NCBI GenBank assembly: GCA_934700895.1
Contig: CAKUXV010000004.1
Span: 86,558 to 150,557, forward strand
Source of the DNA: an uncultured Bacilli bacterium
GTDB lineage: Bacteria > Bacillota_I > Bacilli_A > RFN20 > CAG-826
Length of the DNA stretch: 64,000 bases
Direction of reading: 5' to 3'
Positions 34,836 to 42,332 of this stretch are shown piece by piece. The notes beneath the pieces were generated by a model. It had not been told where the DNA came from, made no database searches, and saw only the letters and a program-made list of their open reading frames with translations. Numbering within the stretch: the stretch's first letter is position 1; every line of letters starts with the position of its first letter. A program made the position numbers and the translations under genes.

Positions 34836-34898
34836 GGTGAGTTGTCCTCGTTTCCAACATTGTATTCGCAATGAAAGAAAATAGAAATGAGTCAAAAG

Positions 34899-34940
34899 AA
34901 AAAGCGGTATACACCGAACAAAATCTAGGGTGAATACCGC
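34899..34940 (-). terminator. Terminator of the MarR-ABC operon
   Basis: Minus strand GCGGTATTCACC and GGTGTATACCGC with a loop of about 13 bases, followed by a T-run; 15 bases after the second ABC gene. Confidence 0.88.
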
Positions 34941-34954
34941 GATTTTTCTTTCCT

Positions 34955-36892
34955 TTATTCGGTAGCTTTGCCGCCGGTGTAAAGCTGATAATATTTCCCT
35001 TTTTCTTCTAGTAACGATTCATGAGAGCCACGTTCGATGATTCGACCGTTTTCTAGAACCATGATGACATCCGAATTTTGAATCGTGGACAAGCGGTGAG
35101 CGATGACGAAGACGGTACGTCCCTTCATAATCGCATCCATCCCCTGCTGAACCAACTTCTCGGTACGGCTATCGATGGAGGAAGTCGCTTCATCCAGAAT
35201 CAAAATCGGCGGGTTGGCACAAGCGGCCCGGGCAATCGAAATCAATTGGCGTTGCCCTTGGGATAAGCCCGCTCCCGCACCATGGAGCAAGGTGTCATAT
35301 CCTTGTGGCAACATGCGAATGAAGTTATCCGCGTTAGCTAGTTTAGCCGCGTGAACCACTTCTTCATCCGTGGCGTTAGGATTGCCATAACGGATATTGT
35401 CCTTCACGGTTCCAGTAAAGAGATTCGTATCCTGCAAGACCATGCCAATAGCAATGCGGAGGTCATGCTTCTTGATTTTGTTGATGTTAATGTCATCAAT
35501 GCGGATTTTGCCGTCAGCGATGTCATAGAAGCGGGACAGGAGGTTGGTAATCGTTGTTTTTCCTGCTCCAGTAGGTCCAACAAACGCCACTTTCTGACCC
35601 GGTTCGGCATAAAGGGTAATGTTATGAAGAACCGTCTTTTCAGGGACATAGCCAAAATCGACATCGTACATGTTGACTTTGCCCTTCATCCACGTATAGG
35701 TCGTCTTCGATCCATCCGTATGGGGATGCTTCCACGCCCATTTTCCGGTATACGTATCGCTTTCTTTTGGATTTCCGTTCGCATCTTCGCTGGCGCGAAC
35801 TAAGGTGACATAGCCTTCATCGATTTCGCTCGGTTCATCCATGATTCCAAAGATGCGGGAAGCGCCAGCCATTGCCATGACAAGGAAATTGATTTGGTTG
35901 GCAATCATCATAATCGGCATGGTGAAGGAACGGCCTAATCCAAGGAAAGTGACGATGACGCCAACGCCAATCGTCGGCCAAGAAAAGGCAATACCGATTC
36001 CGCCTAGCAAAACGATCGTGCAATAAAGCAAATTCGAAATGTTGTTCACGACCGGGCCAAGAATCGAGGAGAAGCGTTGAGCTTGAGTCGTAAACATGCA
36101 AAGCTCTTCGTTCAATTCGTCAAAGCCGGCTTCCGCCGCTTTTTCGTGGTTAAAGACTTTGATAACCTTCTGTCCACTGACCATCTCTTCGACGTATCCA
36201 TCCACTTTCCCTAAAGCCGCTTGTTGGCCGACGAAGAAATGGGCGGAACGTTTGGTGATGAACAAAACAATCGCAACGATGATGGCGGTGAAGCCCAAAA
36301 CGATGAGCAATAACACCCAGCTCGCCATAATCATGGCGACAAGGGCCACGATCATCGTGACAATCGAATTCACAAGCATCGGCACGACGCGAGAAGTCAT
36401 TTCGCGAAGCGTATCGATGTCATTGGTATAAACGGACATGATGTCACCGTGAGAACGGGAGTCAAAATAACGCAAGGGAAGGGTTTCCATGTGAGAAAAC
36501 ACGCCATCGCGAATCCGCTTTTGGGTGCCCTGGCCAATCGTAGAAACCATTAATTGGTATCCATAGGTGGCCAAAACGCCAACCAAATAGATTCCCATCA
36601 TAATGAAGATGGCTGTGCCAAAATCAGGTGGCAGGAAAGAAAGTAAAGGTGAATTCGAAGTCGCAAGTTCGCTTTCTTTTCCTAACATCAATAAGACGTA
36701 GTGGCCAACAACAATTTGGCCCGTAAACAAGGAGCCAACGACGCCGGCAATCGCGCTAATAATGATAAGCAAGGCCGCGCATGGCATTTGCCAGGGGTAA
36801 TAGTGGATCATCATTTTGAAAAGACGACCCATCAAAGAGAAGCTTTGTTTTAACGATAATTTTTGGGCTTTACCCATCTTTTTACTCGGCAT
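34955..36892 (-). CDS. ABC exporter half-transporter, second subunit
   Basis: Type IV ABC exporter with six membrane helices (about 35-360) and one nucleotide-binding domain (about 400-640): Walker A GPTGAGKTT, Q-loop VLQDTNLFTG, signature LSQGQRQ, Walker B ILILDEATSSID, and H-loop IAHRLSTI. An extra stretch of about 40 residues (GNPKESDTYTGKWAWKHPHTDG) lies between the membrane and ATPase parts. The start at 36892 (MPSKKMGK) follows GGAGGTGAT; it overlaps the first subunit by 11 bases. The pair should form a heterodimeric drug or lipid exporter. Confidence 0.93.
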   Translation of the reverse strand: MPSKKMGKAQKLSLKQSFSLMGRLFKMMIHYYPWQMPCAALLIIISAIAGVVGSLFTGQIVVGHYVLLMLGKESELATSNSPLLSFLPPDFGTAIFIMMGIYLVGVLATYGYQLMVSTIGQGTQKRIRDGVFSHMETLPLRYFDSRSHGDIMSVYTNDIDTLREMTSRVVPMLVNSIVTMIVALVAMIMASWVLLLIVLGFTAIIVAIVLFITKRSAHFFVGQQAALGKVDGYVEEMVSGQKVIKVFNHEKAAEAGFDELNEELCMFTTQAQRFSSILGPVVNNISNLLYCTIVLLGGIGIAFSWPTIGVGVIVTFLGLGRSFTMPIMMIANQINFLVMAMAGASRIFGIMDEPSEIDEGYVTLVRASEDANGNPKESDTYTGKWAWKHPHTDGSKTTYTWMKGKVNMYDVDFGYVPEKTVLHNITLYAEPGQKVAFVGPTGAGKTTITNLLSRFYDIADGKIRIDDININKIKKHDLRIAIGMVLQDTNLFTGTVKDNIRYGNPNATDEEVVHAAKLANADNFIRMLPQGYDTLLHGAGAGLSQGQRQLISIARAACANPPILILDEATSSIDSRTEKLVQQGMDAIMKGRTVFVIAHRLSTIQNSDVIMVLENGRIIERGSHESLLEEKGKYYQLYTGGKATE

Positions 36893-38741
36893 CGAAATCA
36901 CCTCCTCCAAGCTGTGTTTCCACCAATTCGCGGTAGACAGGGGAGCGGGAAAGCAGTTCTTCGTGGTTCCCTTGGTCTAGAATTTTTCCATCATCGAGAA
37001 TCAGGATTTTGTCACAGTCTTTGATGGACAAAATACGTTGGGCAACAATGAATTTAGTGACGTCTGGAATTTCCGTGCGGAAAGCCGCACGAATCAAGGC
37101 GTCCGTATGCGTATCCACGGCAGACGTGGAGTCGTCTAGAATCAAAATCTTAGGATTTTTAAGCAAAGCTCTAGCGATGCAAAGACGTTGACGTTGCCCG
37201 CCGGAAACGTTGGTTCCGCCTTCTTCAATCGGGGCGTCATAGCCTTTTGGGAATCCGTTGATGAATTCATCCGCGCAGGCGATATGACATGCATGCTCGA
37301 TTTGTTCTTGGGTGGCGGATTCGTTGCCCCAAAGCAAATTGGAACGAATCGTGCCGGTGAACAAGACGTTTTTTTGCAAAACAACCGCGACCGCATCACG
37401 CAACGTTTTTAAGTCGTATTCTTTGACGTTATGCCCGCCGACAAGGACTTCTCCTTCTCCGTCTTTTACATCATATAAACGCGCGATTAAGGAAATTAAC
37501 GTGGATTTAGAGGAACCCGTTGCACCGATGATACCAACTGTAGAACCGCTAGGAATATGAACGTCCACATCATGGAGAACGTCTTTATCGCCGTCTTCAA
37601 AATATTTGAAGTTCACGTGGTTGAAGTCCACCGCGCCATTAGGAACCTCCATCAAGGCGTTTTCCGGTGAAGTGATGGTTGGTTTTTCGATCAAAACTTC
37701 GTAAATGCGCTCCGCCGAGTTGCGGCTAATCGTAATCATGACGAAACACATCGAAATCATGTTAAGCGCGTTGAGAATCTGCATCGCATAGCTAAACATC
37801 GAAGTGAGTTCGCCCGTACGGAAGGAGCCAACCCCTCCCGTCGCAACGATGATCTTCGCGCCAAACCAAGACAACGCAAGCATGGCAGCGTAAACAGATA
37901 GCTGCATAGCCGGGCTATTGAAAGCAAGAATGTGCTCAGCATGGGTAAACCCTCGATAAATAAAGTAGGAAACGTTGCCAAACTTCTCGTTTTCGAAATC
38001 TTCACGGCCGAAGGATTTAACAACACGGATGCCGTTAAGGTTTTCTTGAACGGAGGCGTTCAAATCATCGTAGGCGTTGAAGACGCGGACAAAAGTCGGA
38101 TGAACAATCGCCGAAATGCCAAATAAAACCGCGCCTAAGAAGGGAATAATGGCTAAGAAAATAAGAGCCAAATGCCATTCCGTTATTGCTGCCATTGTTA
38201 AAGCAAAAACCATCATAAACGGGGCGCGGACCACCATACGTAGGATCATTTGGACCGAGTTCTGAACGTTGGACACGTCCGTCGTCATACGAGTAACGAG
38301 GGATGCGGTGGAGAACTTATCGATATTCGCGAATGAATAGTCCTGAATCTTGTAATACATCTCTTGGCGGAGATTCTTGCCGAAACCTGCGCTGGCTTTG
38401 GCAGCGCAGAATCCTGCAAACACACCCGATGTGCAGCTAACGAGGGCCAGCCCCATCATAATGCCACACCATAAGCCTAGCGAATTCCAGTTTAACGGAG
38501 CATCGGCAGCATCTTGAATCACGTTCACTGCACTTTGGGCGAAGAAGGCGATTAAGACTTCACAAATAACCTCAATTGCCACCAAAAACCATGCAAAACC
38601 CACTTCTTTTCCATATCCATGCAGATATTTAAGCAAGCGACGAGTCGCATGATATTCCTTTGCTTTTCTTATTTCTTCTTCGCTTTTTCGTTTGCCTTCC
38701 TCTATGAGGCGGCGTTCACTATCACTTATCACTCTCTTCAT
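36882..38741 (-). CDS. ABC exporter half-transporter, first subunit
   Basis: Partner of the gene at 34955. Membrane domain about 40-320, nucleotide-binding domain about 365-610 with GATGSSKST as Walker A (Ser where Gly is usual before Lys), Q-loop VLQKNVLFTG, signature VSGGQRQR and Walker B ILILDDSTSAVD. Walker B ends in Asp-Asp instead of Asp-Glu and the switch region reads AQRILS, with Gln in place of the usual His. This gives one degenerate ATP site, as in BmrC/BmrD or LmrC/LmrD-type heterodimers. It overlaps marR by 20 bases. Confidence 0.93.
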   Translation of the reverse strand: MKRVISDSERRLIEEGKRKSEEEIRKAKEYHATRRLLKYLHGYGKEVGFAWFLVAIEVICEVLIAFFAQSAVNVIQDAADAPLNWNSLGLWCGIMMGLALVSCTSGVFAGFCAAKASAGFGKNLRQEMYYKIQDYSFANIDKFSTASLVTRMTTDVSNVQNSVQMILRMVVRAPFMMVFALTMAAITEWHLALIFLAIIPFLGAVLFGISAIVHPTFVRVFNAYDDLNASVQENLNGIRVVKSFGREDFENEKFGNVSYFIYRGFTHAEHILAFNSPAMQLSVYAAMLALSWFGAKIIVATGGVGSFRTGELTSMFSYAMQILNALNMISMCFVMITISRNSAERIYEVLIEKPTITSPENALMEVPNGAVDFNHVNFKYFEDGDKDVLHDVDVHIPSGSTVGIIGATGSSKSTLISLIARLYDVKDGEGEVLVGGHNVKEYDLKTLRDAVAVVLQKNVLFTGTIRSNLLWGNESATQEQIEHACHIACADEFINGFPKGYDAPIEEGGTNVSGGQRQRLCIARALLKNPKILILDDSTSAVDTHTDALIRAAFRTEIPDVTKFIVAQRILSIKDCDKILILDDGKILDQGNHEELLSRSPVYRELVETQLGGGDFDAE

Positions 38742-39180
38742 GGAGAACCTCCTCTGCGTTGAGTTTTACAACATCTAACAGTTTCTCTAATGTGGCTTGT
38801 TCATTAAAGCTTAAATGGGCGACGAGTCTTTCTTCGTATTGTTCGATAATGCGGTTGGCTTTCTCTTCGTGCGCCCGACCTTTGGCCGTTAGGACAATTC
38901 TTCTTTGCCGACGATCCTCTTCTGCTTTTTGATAAACCAAATAGCCAGAAGAAACGAGAGACTTGATGAGTTCGGAGACGCTCGATTTCGATAAACCAAA
39001 GGATAATTGGATATCTGCGGCCCCCGCTTCCGGGTGACGGTAAAGGTATCCCAATAATCTTCCCTGCTGGGTAGTGATTTCATCTCCCATGTGAGCAGCA
39101 ATCCACGCTTCCATACCGTGACGAATGCATTTCGCAGTTTTCGAGATGGCTAGTCCAAGATTATTTTCTTCTTTTTCCAT
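38722..39180 (-). CDS. MarR-family regulator of the ABC exporter
   Basis: Winged-helix dimeric repressor, the likely ligand-sensing regulator of its own operon. The DNA-recognition region is DIQLSFGLSKSSVSELIKSLVSSGYL and the wing KAEEDRRQRRIVLTAKG. Length 152. I start it at the ATG at 39180 (MEKEENN), since a longer reading to 39231 would translate the operator. A 14-bp palindrome lies 17 bases upstream. The stop overlaps the first ABC gene, so the three genes are coupled. Confidence 0.92.
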   Translation of the reverse strand: MEKEENNLGLAISKTAKCIRHGMEAWIAAHMGDEITTQQGRLLGYLYRHPEAGAADIQLSFGLSKSSVSELIKSLVSSGYLVYQKAEEDRRQRRIVLTAKGRAHEEKANRIIEQYEERLVAHLSFNEQATLEKLLDVVKLNAEEVLHEESDK

Positions 39181-39197
39181 AGTTAAAATTCCATTTC

Positions 39198-39211
39198 GTT
39201 CGTTAACGAAC
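39198..39211. promoter_or_regulatory. MarR operator
   Basis: GTTCGTTAACGAAC, a perfect 14-bp palindrome between the upstream TTGAAT element and the marR ATG. Placement and size fit autorepression by a MarR dimer. Confidence 0.72.
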
Positions 39212-39262
39212 TTTATTTTCGCTAAATTCATTTTAAATTCAATAGGTAAGGTGAAATTCTTT

Positions 39263-39760
39263 TTAAGAAAGTGCTTTCTTCCAAACTTCTAACAGCTTTT
39301 CCAAGGACCAAGCTGCATTGGCTGGGCTTGTTGATGGAAGGGTAATGATTTCAATATTGGAAGGGATACTTTGATAGCGGTAGAAACAAGATTCGGATTT
39401 CTTTCCGTTCAAAATAATACGATGAATGGGCGCCTTTTTAAGGAATTCCTGGATATTGGAAGGAACGACATTCCGAATTGAGGAATCGCTACTCCCCACG
39501 ATATCGCATTCTTCAATCGCGTCATAAAGAGCAATGTGATGTCGCTTGCATAAGTCCGTTTTGATACCGATGTCTTGACTAAAATCCTCTCCGTAAATAG
39601 CAAAAAGCAAAGGCCAAAAGCGATTCATTGGATGACCGTAAAAGAAATTTTGCTTGCGGGACAAGACACTAGGAAAGGATCCCAAAATCAAAATTTCCGA
39701 ATCCGGAAATAGCAAAGGGCCGAACCCATGACTAGCATGTGCCGCGGTCTTGGATGCCAT
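39263..39760 (-). CDS. Mug/TDG-type DNA glycosylase (deoxyinosine/uracil)
   Basis: Base-excision repair enzyme of the uracil-DNA-glycosylase superfamily, of the type annotated as DNA-deoxyinosine glycosylase. HGFGPLLFPDSEILILGSFPSVLSRKQNFFYGHPMNRFWPLLF is the active-site region, and a second motif is LPSTSPANAAWSLEKLLEVW near the C-terminus. Length 165 is typical. The ATG at 39760 lies 29 bases inside dusB and has GATGAGGG as ribosome binding site, so expression is tied to dusB. Confidence 0.88.
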   Translation of the reverse strand: MASKTAAHASHGFGPLLFPDSEILILGSFPSVLSRKQNFFYGHPMNRFWPLLFAIYGEDFSQDIGIKTDLCKRHHIALYDAIEECDIVGSSDSSIRNVVPSNIQEFLKKAPIHRIILNGKKSESCFYRYQSIPSNIEIITLPSTSPANAAWSLEKLLEVWKKALS

Positions 39761-40706
39761 GTAAAACCCTCATCAGCTGTTCTTTGGTATGTGTTTTAGT
39801 CGCGATTTCGTTTCTAATTTTCTTATAACCGGGAAATCCAGAGAAGAAATGAGGGATAATTCCGCGAAGTTCACGCACGCCAACAATTTCGCCTTTTTGT
39901 TCCATCACTTTGTTCGCTAAATCCTCCGCCCAAATAGCCTGTTGAATGACACCTGGTGATGGAAGCAATTCACCCGTATCTAAATAGTGGTTAATTTGAG
40001 TAACGAGGTAAGGATTTCCAACCCCTCCTCTAGCCACCATCACACAGTCAGCCCCTGTGATATCAATCGCCTCTTTTGCCTTTTGGGGAGTGAAGATATC
40101 TCCAGAAACGCAGAAGGGAATTTTGATATGATTTTTCATATCGGAAATCGCATGATAATCGGCTTCACCCGTATACCCTTGAGCTTTGGTTCTACAGTGA
40201 ATGGTTAAGAAGGAAACTCCAGCTCTTTCTAACGCTTCAGCAACCTCATAAACATTAATGGAATTTTCATCCCATCCAAGACGGATTTTCGCACTGACGG
40301 GTTTGGTGGATACGCGGCAGATTTCTTTCATGTATTCTTCTAGAGCAACGGGGTCCTTCAGCCAAGCAGATCCCGCCCCTGTTTTAGTCACCTTAAAAAC
40401 TGGGCAACCCAAGTTAATATCCAGCATGTCAAAATCCGCGCATTTTTCGATTATCTCGATTGCTTTAACGGCGTTTTGCGCGGAAAAACCAAATAATTGC
40501 AACCCTACTGGCCGATCGAGTTTCGAAGTTTGAAGATACTCAAAGGTTCGCGCGTTCCCATAATCGATGCCGCAATCAGAAATCATTTCGCTATAACTTA
40601 GCCCAACTCCAAACGCCTTCATAAAATCACGGTAGGCAAGCGTGGTGACCCCAGCCATCGGTCCTAAAATTACATGGCCCTGAATTTCAATGTTTTTAAT
40701 CTTCAT
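39732..40706 (-). CDS. dusB: tRNA-dihydrouridine synthase
   Basis: FMN enzyme reducing uridine to dihydrouridine in tRNA D-loops. TIM barrel with GPMAGVTTLAYRDFMKAFG, the active-site loop NLGCPVFKVTKTGAGSAWL containing the catalytic Cys, and the FMN motif MVARGGVGNP. Length 324 is normal. It overlaps the upstream unknown gene by ATGA. In Bacillus a dus gene also sits between ftsH and lysS, so the position is conserved. Confidence 0.93.
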   Translation of the reverse strand: MKIKNIEIQGHVILGPMAGVTTLAYRDFMKAFGVGLSYSEMISDCGIDYGNARTFEYLQTSKLDRPVGLQLFGFSAQNAVKAIEIIEKCADFDMLDINLGCPVFKVTKTGAGSAWLKDPVALEEYMKEICRVSTKPVSAKIRLGWDENSINVYEVAEALERAGVSFLTIHCRTKAQGYTGEADYHAISDMKNHIKIPFCVSGDIFTPQKAKEAIDITGADCVMVARGGVGNPYLVTQINHYLDTGELLPSPGVIQQAIWAEDLANKVMEQKGEIVGVRELRGIIPHFFSGFPGYKKIRNEIATKTHTKEQLMRVLHGIQDRGTC

Positions 40707-41464
40707 AAATTGGAAACTCCTTCCGTGTTATTATCAAGTATCTGCATCAAGCTATCCGGTAAACTTTGTCTTAAGATTTGTCGTACTTCCTCCTCCACTT
40801 TTCTTCTTTTGGCATAAGTAAGTAAAGTCGAATAATTGCATTCATATTTTTGAAGCATTCCAACCAAAATCGGTTCTAGGTCCACCCCGTAATAGAAATG
40901 TTTTATCGTCCGATCCGCAAGCAAATCAACCACATACTTTTCTAGTCGTAAGGAACCATCCTTATTCACAGGAGATTTTGAAAACAACTTTTTAACGATG
41001 ATTGACGAATTTTCAAAGTACATTTCTAGGTCGTGTTCTTTGGGTTCGACCATCACGTTTCTGCCAAACTTATGGTGGAGCGAATAATAGAGGGAAAAGG
41101 TGTTTTCCTTATCGATTTCAAGAATCGTCGCATCAGGCCCGCCAGGCATGGAGAGGAGTTCATCGATCCATGAAGTTTGGTAAATGCATAAAGAGGAATA
41201 AGGAAAACCTTGCTTGGAGAGTTCTAATATTTTTTTATTTTTCGCAGACAGTTCAGTTTGGAAAGTTTCCAAAATTCTTTTTCGAAATAAGCCGTACCCG
41301 ATACTCGTAATTTCGTGTCTAGACACCAGTTCTCCAATAACCCATAAACAGCTATTTGGGGAATAGTCCGGGAAAACACGGTAGACCAAATCGTAAAGTT
41401 GATCTTTGGAATAGATGCCCTGCCCCATTAAATCTAGGACGTTTTGGTACCCTAAGTTTCCCAT
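40703..41464 (-). CDS. Putative AbiEi-like (DUF6577-type) protein coupled to dusB
   Basis: About 253 residues. The N-terminal 70 look like a winged helix that ends in a wing-like SIGYGLFRKRI; the rest contains FPYSSLCIYQTSWIDELLSM and GSLRLEKYVVDLLADRTI, which resemble the AbiEi/DUF6577 antitoxin-type proteins. This is a tentative reading. No AbiEii-type nucleotidyltransferase lies next to it; instead it is joined by ATGA to dusB. The ATG at 41464 is preceded by TATAAT and six bases, with no ribosome binding site. Confidence 0.6.
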   Translation of the reverse strand: MGNLGYQNVLDLMGQGIYSKDQLYDLVYRVFPDYSPNSCLWVIGELVSRHEITSIGYGLFRKRILETFQTELSAKNKKILELSKQGFPYSSLCIYQTSWIDELLSMPGGPDATILEIDKENTFSLYYSLHHKFGRNVMVEPKEHDLEMYFENSSIIVKKLFSKSPVNKDGSLRLEKYVVDLLADRTIKHFYYGVDLEPILVGMLQKYECNYSTLLTYAKRRKVEEEVRQILRQSLPDSLMQILDNNTEGVSNL

Positions 41465-41470
41465 AGTCAA

Positions 41471-41476
41471 ATTATA
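41471..41476 (-). promoter_or_regulatory. -10 box, leaderless start of the AbiEi-like gene
   Basis: TATAAT six bases before the ATG at 41464 on the minus strand; no clear -35. It should also drive dusB and the glycosylase. Confidence 0.6.
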
Positions 41477-41479
41477 AAA

Positions 41480-42287
41480 CAATGAAGTTTATATAAAAAG
41501 CCATTTTTTAAAATAGTGGCTTATTATATAAAAATGAGTTCTTTTAATATTCAAGTATTCTTCGGTATTTTTTCAAAAGGAATGTTTAATTCTATCAAAT
41601 TGGTAATTTTCTGATTTCTAGATTACTTATTTGGGTCTAATTCTTTTGTTTTCTATGGGTTTAAACCTTTATGAAAATCATTTTCACGCTTTCATATTTC
41701 TAGATTAGTTTCCACGTTTCACCTTTCTCTCGCCTTGGTATTTTTTGAGAACGATCTCCTTTTGATTTTCTTAATAGCCCAAAAGGGAACATAACCTAAA
41801 CATATTTACCAAACCGGCAAAAATGAATTCTAAAATTACATTCGAGTTTCCATTTCGTATTTACCGGGCGGGTTTCTTTAACACCAAACAACTGGATTAA
41901 ACACTATTCGTTCCCCCTATCTTATAAGGCTTTATTGTCTTTCCTTCTATTCACGATTTTTAACTTCAATTCGAAGCAAAAATTGGCCATTTTCGGCTCT
42001 TTCCAAATCAAACAAACAGTCTGTTTTTAGGCTCGTAGGGACGTTTTACGAGTTTTACGTAGAAATATACGTCCTATACCAGTTTTGCAAAACTGAGGCT
42101 TTATTTAGCTTTTTTTATTTTCCAAAGAGACACTCGTTTTCCGCCCTTCATAACCCCTTCAAGAGACGTTTGGCAGCAGGAGGTTTATTAGGAGGTTTAA
42201 TCTCTCGCGTATTCTGTTTTGCCCCCTAAAAACGGTTTATCAGGCTAGCCACAACGAATCTCTTAACACCTCTTAAACCTTACATAT
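41480..42287. other. Gene-free AT-rich stretch with palindromes
   Basis: No convincing reading frame on either strand over about 800 bases. It contains an A/T-rich hairpin (AAGCCA...TGGCTT, about 41498-41523) followed on the minus strand by a T-run, a 16-bp palindrome at 42080-42095, nested arms GGACGT...ACGTCC and CTCGTA...TACGAG around 42033-42075, and a doubled AGGAGGTTTA near 42177-42200. A non-coding RNA or a decayed region is possible. Confidence 0.5.
42080..42095. repeat. 16-bp perfect palindrome
   Basis: CAGTTTTGCAAAACTG in the gene-free stretch; could be an operator or part of a structured RNA. Confidence 0.5.
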
Positions 42288-42315
42288 AAAAACCCCGCGC
42301 ACGAGGCACGGGGCA
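42288..42315 (-). terminator. ftsH terminator
   Basis: Minus strand CCCCG-T-GC, loop CTCGT, GC-G-CGGGG then five T; shortly after the ftsH stop. Confidence 0.88.
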
Positions 42316-42332
42316 TGACGATGAAGGGGAGA

